A stretch of DNA of 64,000 nucleotides from Hespellia stercorisuis DSM 15480 (GCF_900142165.1 NZ_FQZY01000011.1:41687-105686); one strand, 5' to 3'; positions 43,969 to 52,754 are shown, counted from the first letter of the stretch. Notes: a model not told the origin generated them from the letters alone. Numbers and translations: made by a program.

Positions 43969-44934
43969 ATGAATATAGTTATTTTGGATGGGTATACAGA
44001 AAATCCGGGGGATTTAAGTTGGGAGAAAATTGAAGAATTAGGAAATCTGACGGTGTATGATCGTACGCCGTCGGATGATGAGGAAGAGATTATCCGCCGT
44101 ATTGGTATGGCAGAAATCGTAGTTACAAATAAAACACCTATTTCAAAAAAAATAATGGATTCATGTACGAATATAAAGCAGATTACAGTGCTGGCAACAG
44201 GATATAATGTAGTAGATTATATTTATGCAAAAGAAAAAGGAATCCCGGTTACTAATGTTCCGATTTATGGAACTGCGTCTGTCAGTCAATTTGTCATGGC
44301 GCTGTTACTTGAAATTTGTCATCATGTGTCACATCATAGTAGGGCAGTGCATGAGGGGCGTTGGTCATCTAATCCGGATTGGTGTTTTTGGGATTATCCG
44401 TTAATCGAATTAAGTGGTAAGACTATGGGGATTATTGGATTTGGACGAATTGGGAAGGCAACTGGAAAAATTGCAAAAGCTATGGGCATGAAGATAATTG
44501 CCTATGATAATCACCCAAACAGAACAGGTGAGGAGATCGCAAAGTATGTTGACCTTGATACTTTGCTGGCTGAATCCGATGTGGTTGCGCTTCATTGTCC
44601 GCTGTTTCCGGAGACGGAAGGTATTATTAATAAAAAAACTATTGCAAAAATGAAAGACGGTGTCATTATTTTAAACAATAGCAGGGGGCAGCTGATTGTT
44701 GAACAAGATCTGGCTGATGCATTAAATTCGGGGAAAATCTATGCGGCAGGTATAGATGTTGTGTCCACAGAGCCAATTCGCGAAACTAATCCGCTGCTTA
44801 ATGCCCCGAATTGTATTATTACTCCACATATCAGTTGGGCACCAAGAGAGAGCCGGCAACGTATCATCGACTGCACTGTTGATAATATCAAAGCCTGTAT
44901 AGCAGGAGAACCGATCAATGTAGTTAATAAGTAG
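43969..44934 (+). CDS. D-isomer-specific 2-hydroxyacid dehydrogenase
   Basis: A 321-residue NAD-dependent dehydrogenase close to glycerate/hydroxypyruvate reductases. The Rossmann motif GIIGFGRIGKATGKIA is followed by an acidic residue in IAYDNH, which favours NAD. The catalytic Arg (NNSRGQLI), Glu (VSTEPIRE) and His (ITPHISWAP) are present. It starts after AAGGAGGAA, 25 bp behind the epimerase gene. It would reduce a 2-oxo acid such as hydroxypyruvate. Confidence 0.9.
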   Translation: MNIVILDGYTENPGDLSWEKIEELGNLTVYDRTPSDDEEEIIRRIGMAEIVVTNKTPISKKIMDSCTNIKQITVLATGYNVVDYIYAKEKGIPVTNVPIYGTASVSQFVMALLLEICHHVSHHSRAVHEGRWSSNPDWCFWDYPLIELSGKTMGIIGFGRIGKATGKIAKAMGMKIIAYDNHPNRTGEEIAKYVDLDTLLAESDVVALHCPLFPETEGIINKKTIAKMKDGVIILNNSRGQLIVEQDLADALNSGKIYAAGIDVVSTEPIRETNPLLNAPNCIITPHISWAPRESRQRIIDCTVDNIKACIAGEPINVVNK

Positions 44935-45229
44935 AATGATACTTTTCTCTGTTTCTATGTAATAGTGAGAAAAATCTTTTTTGACTTTATCAGGAGGTGA
45001 CGAATCATTTAGGAAATTGGTTTACAGTAAATTGATTTTAGTATGAGTCAGAAAGGTTTGAGATTGTGTAGCTGTTAAACAAAGTGCACAGTTTTAAGCC
45101 TTTATTTTTGGTGAATATATCAGGATATAATTGTTGACGTCATAAACAAAGAGTGCTAAAATTCAAATCAAGAAAAAGGTTTCCGAAAATGCTTTCCCCC
45201 CAGAGAGATGAGGAAATGGATTTCTTAAC
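44935..45229. other. AT-rich intergenic region at the island's right edge
   Basis: I see no convincing gene. An isolated CAGGAGGTGACG ribosome-site-like stretch at 44991 leads into stop codons at once, which may be the trace of a lost gene. Confidence 0.4.
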
Positions 45230-45366
45230 ATGGCAGAAAAAGAGGACAGGATCTATTTTAGACACGCACGAACATAGCGGTAGCCGATGATATATTCGAT
45301 CTCTTTTCTGCCTTTTTAAAAGACGGAAATCTGGAACGGTACAAGTGGGTAGAGGAGAAAAAATAA
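45230..45366 (+). pseudogene. possible frameshifted small gene remnant
   Basis: From ATG 45230 the frame reads MAEKEDRIYFRHART and stops. A shifted frame across the stop continues IAVADDIFDLFSAFLKDGN and ends at 45366 with ...YKWVEEKK. The two parts read naturally as one protein end with a one-base change near 45272. I do not recognise the family, and chance similarity to coding sequence is possible. Confidence 0.3.
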
Positions 45367-45379
45367 AGGAGAGAATGAG

Positions 45380-46339
45380 ATGGAAAAAACACCAGTAATA
45401 ATTGACTGCGATCCGGGACATGACGATGCCATGGCGATTCTGTGGACGCTCGCCAGTCCGGAGCTGGAACTGAAAGCAGTCACGACAGTCGCGGGAAATA
45501 CCTCGCTGGAAAAAGTAACCGACAACGCGGTCAAAGTCCTGACGAAGGCAAAAGTGTACGACATTCCTGTAGCCAAGGGGGCACCGGAGCCACTGGTCAG
45601 AAACTTGATCGTGGAGAACGGCGGAACCATTTTCCATGGCGAGAGCGGACTGGGGGGACCAGAGCTCCCGGAAAATGGATTTGATCTCCAGCCCATGCAT
45701 GCGGTGGATCTGATGACCCGCATCCTGGAGGAGAGCGACCGCCCGGTGACGATCATTGCAATTGGACCCCTGACGAATCTGGCATTACTGTTTCGACTTC
45801 GCCCGGATCTGAAGGAAAAGATTGCGGTCATTTCCATGATGGGCGGCGGGGCAGCCAGAGGAAACTGGACTCCGGCGGCGGAATATAACATATACGCGGA
45901 TGTGGAGGCGGCCTATGTGGTGTTCCATTCCGGTGTAAAGATTATCATGTCCGGACTGGATGTGACACAGAAGGCTTATATCACCAAGGCGGAAAATGAG
46001 ATCCTGCGAGCAAAAAACCGTGAGATTGCTGTGTTTGTGGCCGAGCTGATTGACTTCTTTGGAGTGGGGCATTACGAGATTGAAAAGTTTCCGGGCTGCA
46101 CGCTTCATGATCCGACAGCGGTGGCTGTGCTGACGCACCCGGAGTGGTTTCATATGGTGGAGTGTAATGTGGAGATTGAGATGGACGGGCAGTTCACGAA
46201 GGGCATGACGGTCGTGGACGACAAGAACTATCAGGAGAATATTCTCGGAGAAAATGTGAAAAAGAATGCGAAGGTTGTCTTTGATGTGGATCGTGAAAAG
46301 TACGTGGAAGATTTCATCGAAGCCATGGGGCGGTTATAG
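45380..46339 (+). CDS. nucleoside hydrolase (ribonucleoside hydrolase)
   Basis: A 319-residue enzyme of the inosine-uridine hydrolase family. The calcium-binding DxDxxxDD motif is in IIDCDPGHDDAMAILW, with VAGNTSLEKVTDNA and the conserved HDPTAVAVL near the C-terminus. It splits nucleosides to base and ribose. Base preference is not clear, although the absence of a distinct purine-type motif leaves RihA/B-like pyrimidine activity likely. It leads the ECF transporter genes that follow. Confidence 0.92.
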   Translation: MEKTPVIIDCDPGHDDAMAILWTLASPELELKAVTTVAGNTSLEKVTDNAVKVLTKAKVYDIPVAKGAPEPLVRNLIVENGGTIFHGESGLGGPELPENGFDLQPMHAVDLMTRILEESDRPVTIIAIGPLTNLALLFRLRPDLKEKIAVISMMGGGAARGNWTPAAEYNIYADVEAAYVVFHSGVKIIMSGLDVTQKAYITKAENEILRAKNREIAVFVAELIDFFGVGHYEIEKFPGCTLHDPTAVAVLTHPEWFHMVECNVEIEMDGQFTKGMTVVDDKNYQENILGENVKKNAKVVFDVDREKYVEDFIEAMGRL

Positions 46340-46412
46340 AAGACGACGGGAGCAGGGGCACAGATTCACCGGATTATTATAACCTTAAGGAAAGTGACAA
46401 AGGAGGAGAAAA

Positions 46413-47021
46413 ATGAATGTAAAAAAATTAGGGAAACTGACACTGTTTCTGATTCCAATAGGAGTGGGTATCAACTTTGTAGGTTATCAATTGTTCTATG
46501 TAATTTTGAAGACACCATTTGCGTGTGATGCAATCGGTACAGTTCTGGTGGGGGCCCTCTGCGGACCACTCGCAGGAGGAATCACGGGTCTGGTCACGAA
46601 CATGATCAATGCGATCACGAATCCGACCTCCATGTTTTTCGCAGTACTCAGCATACTGTTCGGTGTGGCCGCTGGATTTCTTGCCAAGGCCGGATGGTTC
46701 AGCAAGTTGTGGAAGGTTGTCGTCGGATCGTTGGTTTTCGCTGTCATCGGTGGAATCGGAAGTATGCTGATCTGCTGGCCGTTGTACGGATTTGATTTTT
46801 ACGGATCCACCTCGCAGCTTCTGATTGCGATTCCGCTGTACGAGGCAACACACATCTCCAAGTTCCTGTGTGCAACGATCGCCAGCTTTACCATGGATAT
46901 TCCGGATAAGATCATCGTGTGTATCGCAGTGTTTGCAATCCTGAAAGCGCTGCCGGTACGGTATCTTGTGAAACTGCCGAACGGAAATGCATTTATCAAG
47001 GATAAGGATCTGGACGATTAA
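46413..47021 (+). CDS. ECF transporter S component
   Basis: A 202-residue membrane protein with about six segments and the S-component pattern DAIGTVLVGALCGPLAGGITGLVTNMINAI. It sits between a nucleoside hydrolase and T/A components, which suggests it binds a nucleoside or nucleobase; this is inference. The start follows AAGGAGGAG. Confidence 0.82.
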   Translation: MNVKKLGKLTLFLIPIGVGINFVGYQLFYVILKTPFACDAIGTVLVGALCGPLAGGITGLVTNMINAITNPTSMFFAVLSILFGVAAGFLAKAGWFSKLWKVVVGSLVFAVIGGIGSMLICWPLYGFDFYGSTSQLLIAIPLYEATHISKFLCATIASFTMDIPDKIIVCIAVFAILKALPVRYLVKLPNGNAFIKDKDLDD

Positions 47022-47031
47022 TAAAATAAAC

Positions 47032-47073
47032 AGCGGCAATGCAGCACACGCCCATGCAGCATTGCCGCTTTCT
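47032..47073 (+). terminator. hairpin between S and T component genes
   Basis: AGCGGCAATGC pairs with GCATTGCCGCT over a 16-nt loop and is followed by TTCTCTCC. It may weaken downstream expression so that the S component exceeds the shared module. Confidence 0.55.
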
Positions 47074-47105
47074 CTCCATATAAGAGGCAGAGAGAAAGGA
47101 GAACT

Positions 47106-47903
47106 ATGGATAACGAAAAATTTATAGACAGTTTCAGAGGCTATCAGACGACAGGAAATTGGCTGATGGATCTGAATCCGCTGACCAAGCTGAACATCGC
47201 GCTGGCGACCGGATTTATATCCATGCTGGTCAGGGACTGGAAATTCGGAATTGTTGTCTGCGTCATCTATTTTCTGATTGCAGCTTATGTAAAAAAATTA
47301 AAAGGATTTACCAAATCATTTATGGCAGCGTTCGTGGTGCTCGGGCTGTTCACCGTGTTTGTCCGGCTGATTTCCAACCGCGGGGAGGGCAATGTAGTCT
47401 TCTCGATTTTGGGGTGGAACTGGACAGATGTGGCCCTGCAGAAGGGATTTGACATGGCATTCTTCATCGTGGGATTTGCCGGTCCAATCATTTTATTTTT
47501 CCTGACGACACCGATGAAAGACCTGACCTATGCATGTGAGAAGAAGGGGGTATCGGCGACGGTTTCTTATGTCATTCTGGTATCCTTCAAGACCATCACA
47601 GAACTGGGAAAAAGTGCAAGCACGATTCTCGACAGTCAGAAGTCCAGAGGAATCGAGACTGATGGAAATGTGTTTGTGCGGATCAAGGCGCTTCTGCCGA
47701 TCATAAGTCCGCTGGCACTGAGTGCCATCTCCTATACGGAGGAAAAGACCATCGCCATGGATGCACGCGCATTTTCAGTGACGACGCCACACACCCATCT
47801 GCGGGAGCTGAAGCCCTCGGCAGGATATGAGAAATGGCTGGGGCTGTTTTTTGATCTGCTGCTGGTCGGAACGGTTGTCATCAAAATCATGGGAATCATA
47901 TAA
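47106..47903 (+). CDS. ECF transporter transmembrane T component
   Basis: A 265-residue membrane protein with about five segments. The cytoplasmic coupling helices carry the Ala-Arg-Gly-type motifs, here DSQKSRGIETDG and AMDARAFSVT, as in EcfT proteins. The start follows GAAAGGAG. It links the S component to the two ATPases encoded next. Confidence 0.9.
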   Translation: MDNEKFIDSFRGYQTTGNWLMDLNPLTKLNIALATGFISMLVRDWKFGIVVCVIYFLIAAYVKKLKGFTKSFMAAFVVLGLFTVFVRLISNRGEGNVVFSILGWNWTDVALQKGFDMAFFIVGFAGPIILFFLTTPMKDLTYACEKKGVSATVSYVILVSFKTITELGKSASTILDSQKSRGIETDGNVFVRIKALLPIISPLALSAISYTEEKTIAMDARAFSVTTPHTHLRELKPSAGYEKWLGLFFDLLLVGTVVIKIMGII

Positions 47904-47915
47904 GGAGGAGAACCT

Positions 47916-48785
47916 ATGTCTGAATATATTGAGTTGAAAAATGTTACATACAATTATCCTCTGACCAAAAGGCCATCGCTGGACAGCGTGAACTGCCATT
48001 TTGAGGAGGGGAAAGTCTATGGGATCATCGGTGAGAACGCGAGCGGGAAGACTACGCTGTGCAACCTGGTGCGTGGACTGATTCCATTTTTCTATAATGG
48101 AGAGCTGGAGGGAGAAGTCCTGATTGACGGAAAGGATGTGCGGGAGTGGGATGAGGCGGAGCTGTCTGTGAAGATCGGCTACGTGTTTCAGAACCCATTT
48201 ACACAGATCAGTGGAGTGAAGGACACCGTGTTTGAGGAGGTCGGAATCGGCATTGAGAATCTGGGCATGCCAAAAGAGGAAATGATTCAGAAGATCATCG
48301 AGGTCTGCAGGCTGCTGAAAATCGAAGAGCTGATCCAGAAAAATCCGCTGGAGCTTTCCGGCGGGCAGTGCCAGAGAGTGTCGTTTGCATCGATCATCGC
48401 GATGGATTCCAAAATCATTGTCATTGATGAACCTACATCGCAGTTGGATCCGGAAGGAACCAAGGACGTATTCGAGATCATCCAGTTGCTGAAGGAGGCT
48501 CATAAGACAATCATTCTGGTGGAGCATAAGGTGGATCTGATTGCAAAGTACTGTGATGAGGTTGTTGTAATGAGCAAAGGGACGGTCGTAATGCAGGGAT
48601 CGACGCATGAGGTTTTATCCAGCGACCGGCTGTTTGAATATGGCGCTCCGATTCCGCAGGCAGCTATTCTCGGGCACCGCATGACGGAAGCGGGGAAGAG
48701 ACTGGACCGGATTCCGATTACCAATGAAGAAGCGGTGGAACTGATTCGGAAGAGAGGAGGAAATGAAGTATGGCAATCGAATTAA
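47916..48785 (+). CDS. ECF transporter ATPase 1
   Basis: A 289-residue ABC ATPase with complete motifs: Walker A GENASGKTT, Q-loop YVFQNPFTQ, signature LSGGQCQR, Walker B IIVIDEPTSQLD and switch His in LVEHKVD. It overlaps the next ATPase gene by 16 bp. It is the canonical partner of the heterodimer. Confidence 0.92.
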   Translation: MSEYIELKNVTYNYPLTKRPSLDSVNCHFEEGKVYGIIGENASGKTTLCNLVRGLIPFFYNGELEGEVLIDGKDVREWDEAELSVKIGYVFQNPFTQISGVKDTVFEEVGIGIENLGMPKEEMIQKIIEVCRLLKIEELIQKNPLELSGGQCQRVSFASIIAMDSKIIVIDEPTSQLDPEGTKDVFEIIQLLKEAHKTIILVEHKVDLIAKYCDEVVVMSKGTVVMQGSTHEVLSSDRLFEYGAPIPQAAILGHRMTEAGKRLDRIPITNEEAVELIRKRGGNEVWQSN

Positions 48786-49564
48786 AGGATGTTTCTTTTT
48801 CTTATCCAAACGGGTATCTTGCGAATGAACACCTGAACCTGACCATCAATCAGGGGGAGAAGGTGGGCATCATCGGTCAGAACGGTGCGGGAAAGACTAC
48901 CGCGGTGAAGCTGATGAACCGTCTGAATAAACCGACGGAGGGAGATGTCATTATTGACGGCATTAACACGAAGGACAAGACGACGGCACAGATTGCAAAG
49001 TACGTGGGCTATGTGTTTCAGAACCCGGATGACCAGATCTTCAACCAGACGGTGAAGGACGAGGTACGCTACATGCTCAAAAAATCCAGGATGGACCCAA
49101 AGCTGATCAAGGAGAAGAGTGATCGTGCTCTGGAGCTGACCGGGCTGATCGACAGCAAGCGGAAAAATCCGTTTGATCTGCCGCTGCCGACCAGAAAGTT
49201 CTTAACTATTGCCGCGGTCATCGCGACGGATCCGAAATATATCATACTGGACGAGCCGACGGCGGGCCTTGACATCAGGGGAATTGAAGTGCTGGAAAAG
49301 TTGATGGATACTCTGACAGCCGAGGGGATGGGGGTCATCACGATCACGCATGATATGGAATTTGTGGCGCGTAATTTTGACCGGATCGTGGTTATGGCGC
49401 ACAAAAATATTATCATGGATTCCACAGCGCAGGAGGTGTTTGCGCGCAACGATATCATCGAGGACGCGCGGATCAAGAAGCCGGAGATTGCATTGATCGC
49501 GGAGGTGCTTGGAATCAGGGAGGAGATTTTGTTTGTGGATGAACTGGTGGATCTGCTGCCGTAG
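48770..49564 (+). CDS. ECF transporter ATPase 2 with degenerate signature motif
   Basis: A 264-residue ABC ATPase. Walker A (GQNGAGKTT), Q-loop (YVFQNPDDQ), Walker B (YIILDEPTAGLD) and switch His (ITHDMEF) are intact. The LSGGQ signature is replaced by LPLPTRKF at the expected place before TIAAVIATDP. A heterodimer would therefore have one normal and one altered composite ATP site, as in asymmetric ABC systems. The start lies inside the end of ATPase 1 behind GAGGAGG. Confidence 0.9.
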   Translation: MAIELKDVSFSYPNGYLANEHLNLTINQGEKVGIIGQNGAGKTTAVKLMNRLNKPTEGDVIIDGINTKDKTTAQIAKYVGYVFQNPDDQIFNQTVKDEVRYMLKKSRMDPKLIKEKSDRALELTGLIDSKRKNPFDLPLPTRKFLTIAAVIATDPKYIILDEPTAGLDIRGIEVLEKLMDTLTAEGMGVITITHDMEFVARNFDRIVVMAHKNIIMDSTAQEVFARNDIIEDARIKKPEIALIAEVLGIREEILFVDELVDLLP

Positions 49565-49621
49565 TGGAAGGCTTACGCTGCTGCGGTGTCGGAAGAGATT
49601 ATGTAGGAAAGAGTGAATAAG

Positions 49622-50187
49622 ATGAAATATGATTTCGATAAAGTAATTGACAGGAGACATAGTCCTTACAGCTATAGTATGAAGTGGGGGACGAGCAAGC
49701 TGGTATCAGAGATGGTGGAAATGCAGAGCATCCCGGATGATTCTATCGCAGTCTACACGGCGGATATGGATTTCCGGTGTGCCGACCCCATTATAAAGGC
49801 CATGCATGCGGTGGCGGACCATGGAATATTCGGTTATTCCATCCAGGATGAAGCGCCGCGATATTATGAGGCAATCTGTGGCTGGTTCGCGAGAAGAAGG
49901 AACTGGAAGATCAAAAAGGAAGAAATTGTCTATATTAACGGAACGGTCGAGGCCATGCGGCAGGTGATCTGCGCGGTGACGAACCCAGGGGACGGCGTAA
50001 TTATCCAGAAGCCTGTTTACGGCCCTTTTTCCGGGGCGATTGAATATACGAAGAGAACACTTGTGAACAATTCGCTGGTGGAGAAGGCGGACGGGTATTA
50101 CGAGATGGACTTTGAGGATCTGGAACAGAAATGTAAGGATCCGCGTAACAAGCTGATGTTTTTATGCAGCCCGCACAATCCCGTCGG
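49622..50187 (+). pseudogene. truncated MalY/PatB-type aminotransferase (5' part)
   Basis: The first 189 or so residues match the PLP-dependent MalY/PatB cystathionine beta-lyase-like family (YTADMDFRCADPIIKAMH, GIFGYSIQDE, NGTVEAMRQVICAVTNPGDGV, FLCSPHNPVG). The frame leaves the family exactly at PHNPVG. The PLP lysine and the entire C-terminal half are missing. Beyond that point the plus strand is the reverse of an ABC ATPase gene. This is a rearrangement scar. Confidence 0.85.
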
Positions 50188-50676
50188 CTCATCGCAGAGC
50201 AGAATATCCGGGTTTTTGATCAGTGCCCGGCCGATCGCCGTCCGCTGCTGCTGTCCGCCCGACAACTGGTTGGGCAGCTTGTGCTGGTGCTCGTAAAGCC
50301 CGAGCGTCTGCAGCATATCTTTGATATCCAGCGGCTTCTCACTCAGATATGCCCCCACCTCGATATTCTCCCGGATGGTCAGATTGGGGATCAGATTATA
50401 CATCTGGAAAATGTACCCCAGGTGTCTGCGCCGGTACAGCGTCAGCTTCTTCTCCTTCATCTCTCCCGTCTTCTCTCCGTCTATGGAGATGTATCCCGCA
50501 TCCGGACTGTCGATTCCACCAATGATGTTGAGCAGCGTGGACTTTCCGGAGCCGGACGGGCCAAGGAGTACACAGAATTCCCCACGCTCGATGTCCAGAT
50601 TTATCCCCTTTAGTACCTCAATCCGGTTCTCCGATTCCCCAAACGATTTTCTTATATTATTGATTTCCAAAAACAT
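50180..50676 (-). pseudogene. truncated ABC transporter ATPase (5' part)
   Basis: About 165 residues of a MacB/BceA/LolD-type ATPase: Walker A LLGPSGSGKST, Q-loop IFQMYNLIP, signature QLSGGQQQR and Walker B LLCDEPTG, where the homology ends. The switch histidine, D-loop end and partner permease are lost. The cut point is the same CCCGTCGG as in the MalY remnant. The start is ATG 50676. Confidence 0.85.
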
Positions 50677-50735
50677 AGTGTGCCCCCATCTCATTCTGTA
50701 TTAGCGTTTTCTATCTATTGTTAGTAGTCACTATC

Positions 50736-50751
50736 GTTAGTTTTAACTAAC
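50736..50751. promoter_or_regulatory. operator-like palindrome upstream of the truncated ABC gene
   Basis: GTTAGTT-TT-AACTAAC, with related half-sites CTATTGTTAG and CTAACAATATAG nearby, lies 60 bp before the ATPase start. Such sites usually bind TetR/PadR/MarR-type repressors of exporters. It is probably a leftover, since the gene is broken. The remainder of 50677-51084 contains only this region and the thiC terminator elements. Confidence 0.4.
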
Positions 50752-50906
50752 AATATAGCACTTTTCAGATTTTTGTCAATAGAATCCCCGCAAGTGAACG
50801 CCTACAAGATAGATACCATTGTAAAACTCCTTTAGAAGTAAGGGCCGAAGCGCGGTCACCTCAGTGACCATATTCCATTTGTGCGTAGTGCGCATCCCCC
50901 GGAGGG

Positions 50907-50957
50907 TTTTTATGTAATAGAGGAAAGTTCAGAGAACTTTCCTCTATTACATAAAAA
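50907..50957. repeat. 24-bp perfect palindrome A, downstream of thiC
   Basis: TTTTTATGTAATAGAGGAAA-type arms (50907-50930 and 50934-50957) pair perfectly over a 3-nt AGA loop. A CCCCCGGAGGG block precedes it. It is almost identical to 52463-52509 except for two extra base pairs in each arm. Confidence 0.9.
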
Positions 50958-50985
50958 AACGACCACACCAATTTGTATGATCGTT
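50953..50985 (-). terminator. terminator of thiC
   Basis: On the minus strand a 10-bp stem around an AAATTG-type loop (ACGATCATAC with GTGTGGTCGT) runs into seven T residues. The T-run is at the same time the first arm of palindrome A. Confidence 0.6.
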
Positions 50986-51084
50986 CCTCTACACTTTGTT
51001 TTAGATATTTGACCTGTCTGCTTGACAGAGGATCCGTTTGCAGTGGGATCCGTTTATAGTGGGTCCATTTACAGGGGATCCGGC

Positions 51085-52389
51085 TTACAGAATATCAATA
51101 TATTCCCCTGCTAGCGCCTTATTCATACTCCGCACCGCACAGAATTTTCCGCACATAGAACAGGTATCATCATGCTCTGGCTTGCGGTCATCCCGGATTG
51201 CTTTTGCAGTCTCCGGATCGATGGCGCACTCCCATTGCGCCTCCCAGTCCAGCTTCTGGCGGGCATCCGCCATCTTGTCATCCATCTCTCTGGCCCCGCG
51301 GACGCCCTTGGCGATGTCTGCCGCATGGGCTGCGATCTTGGACGCGATGATTCCCTGCTTTACATCCTCCACATTTGGCAGGGCAAGGTGCTCTGCCGGA
51401 GTCACATAGCAAAGAAATGCCGCTCCCGCCGACGCTGCCACTGCTCCACCGATGGCTGATGTAATGTGGTCATATCCCGGTGCGATATCGGTCACCAGCG
51501 GGCCCAATACATAGAACGGCGCCCCCTGACAGATCGTCTGCTGAATCTTCATGTTGGCCGCAATCTGGTCCAGCGGCATGTGCCCCGGTCCTTCCACCAT
51601 CACCTGTACATCCTTTGCCCACGCACGTTTCGTCAATTCGCCCAGGCGCACCAGTTCCTCGATCTGACACACATCGGATGCATCCGCAAGACATCCCGGT
51701 CTGCACGCATCTCCCAGAGAGATTGTCACATCATACTCCCGACAGATTTCCAGAATCTCGTCATAATATTCATAAAACGGATTCTCCTCGCCTGTCATAC
51801 ACATCCACGCAAACACGAGTGAGCCGCCTCTGGATACAATGTTCATCTTCCGCTTATGGTTTTTGATCTGGTCAATAGTCTTTCTGGTGATTCCACAGTG
51901 CAGCGTCACAAAGTCGACACCATCCTCCGCATGGAGCCTTACCACATCAATAAAATCCTTCGCCGTCAAAGTTGCCAGATCTTTCTGATAATGAATCACT
52001 GAATCATAGACCGGCACGGTCCCGATCATTGCCGGACACTCCGATGTCAGTTTTTTTCGAAACGGAATCGTATTGCCGTGAGAGGACAGATCCATGATCG
52101 CATGGGCACCCATTTTCACGGCCTCCATCACCTTTTCCATCTCAACATCGTAATTCTTGCAGTCTCTTGAAACTCCCAGATTCACGTTGATCTTCGTCTG
52201 CAGCATAGAGCCCACGCCCTGCGGGTCAATGCACTTGTGGTTTTTGTTGGCGCAGATTGCCACCTTGCCTGCTGCCACGAGCGGCATCAGCTCCTCGATT
52301 GTCATCCGCTCCTTTGCCGCCACCGACTCCAGTTCCTTTGTCACGATTCCTTTTCTTGCTGCTTCCATCTGTGTTGCGTACTGTTCCAT
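51085..52389 (-). CDS. thiC: phosphomethylpyrimidine synthase ThiC
   Basis: A 434-residue radical-SAM enzyme making the pyrimidine (HMP-P) of thiamine from aminoimidazole ribotide. Family motifs are [53 protein letters not shown] and the C-terminal cluster motif [11 protein letters not shown]. The cysteine spacing is CX2CX3C, one residue shorter than the CX2CX4C of E. coli ThiC. It is the only thiamine gene here. It starts behind AAGGAGGATG and is controlled by the TPP riboswitch upstream. Confidence 0.95.
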   Translation of the reverse strand: MEQYATQMEAARKGIVTKELESVAAKERMTIEELMPLVAAGKVAICANKNHKCIDPQGVGSMLQTKINVNLGVSRDCKNYDVEMEKVMEAVKMGAHAIMDLSSHGNTIPFRKKLTSECPAMIGTVPVYDSVIHYQKDLATLTAKDFIDVVRLHAEDGVDFVTLHCGITRKTIDQIKNHKRKMNIVSRGGSLVFAWMCMTGEENPFYEYYDEILEICREYDVTISLGDACRPGCLADASDVCQIEELVRLGELTKRAWAKDVQVMVEGPGHMPLDQIAANMKIQQTICQGAPFYVLGPLVTDIAPGYDHITSAIGGAVAASAGAAFLCYVTPAEHLALPNVEDVKQGIIASKIAAHAADIAKGVRGAREMDDKMADARQKLDWEAQWECAIDPETAKAIRDDRKPEHDDTCSMCGKFCAVRSMNKALAGEYIDIL

Positions 52390-52462
52390 CTTTCATCCTC
52401 CTTGTGAAATCTGCGGGAAGAGAGTCCAACTTGTTTTGGATAATGCGCATCCCCCGGAGGGG

Positions 52463-52509
52463 TTTTTATGTAATAGGAAAGTTCAGAGAACTTTCCTATT
52501 ACATAAAAA
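52463..52509. repeat. 22-bp perfect palindrome B, in the thiC leader
   Basis: Arms 52463-52484 and 52488-52509 pair perfectly over the same AGA loop as palindrome A. It is preceded by GCGCATCCCCCGGAGGGG, also shared with copy A. It lies between the riboswitch terminator and the thiC start codon and so is part of the read-through mRNA. Confidence 0.9.
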
Positions 52510-52538
52510 AACGATGAGTCCGCAAAAGAGTCTCATCG
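52505..52538 (-). terminator. riboswitch-controlled terminator of thiC
   Basis: On the minus strand CGATGAGACTC pairs with GGACTCATCG (one mismatch region) and is followed by TTTTTTT. It lies just after the TPP aptamer, the usual arrangement for transcription attenuation by thiamine pyrophosphate. Confidence 0.85.
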
Positions 52539-52555
52539 CCAAAATCATCAACTAT

Positions 52556-52638
52556 CTCCCTACGTTAGCATTACCTAAATCAGGTTAAAGGTCTAAGCAG
52601 TATCAGCTTACTCTCAGCCCACTACTGTGAGCTCCCTG
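52556..52638 (-). ncRNA. TPP riboswitch
   Basis: The minus strand carries the conserved THI-box: GGGAGCTC, the CTGAGAGTAAGC core, ACCTGATTTAGGTAATGC and AACGTAGGGA at the end. It senses thiamine pyrophosphate and controls thiC. Confidence 0.95.
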
Positions 52639-52681
52639 TTATTATTGTCTGCAGTTTTAGAAAAACTGCATTTACTTTTTT

Positions 52682-52709
52682 ATTATAACAGAGCCTGGAA
52701 TAATTGCAA
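52682..52709 (-). promoter_or_regulatory. promoter of the thiC transcript
   Basis: TTGCAA (52709-52704) and a perfect TATAAT (52687-52682), 16 bp apart, lie 45 bp before the riboswitch. A small GCAGTTTT/AAAACTGC hairpin (52651-52669) falls between. Confidence 0.65.
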
Positions 52710-52754
52710 CTGTCGTGTACGATTTGTTTTGTTTTTTGTATCCTATTCGTCGTT

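Noticed and set aside
45140..45891. Minus-strand frames opposite the nucleoside hydrolase start
   Set aside because: They overlap a certain gene and show no domain or start signal.
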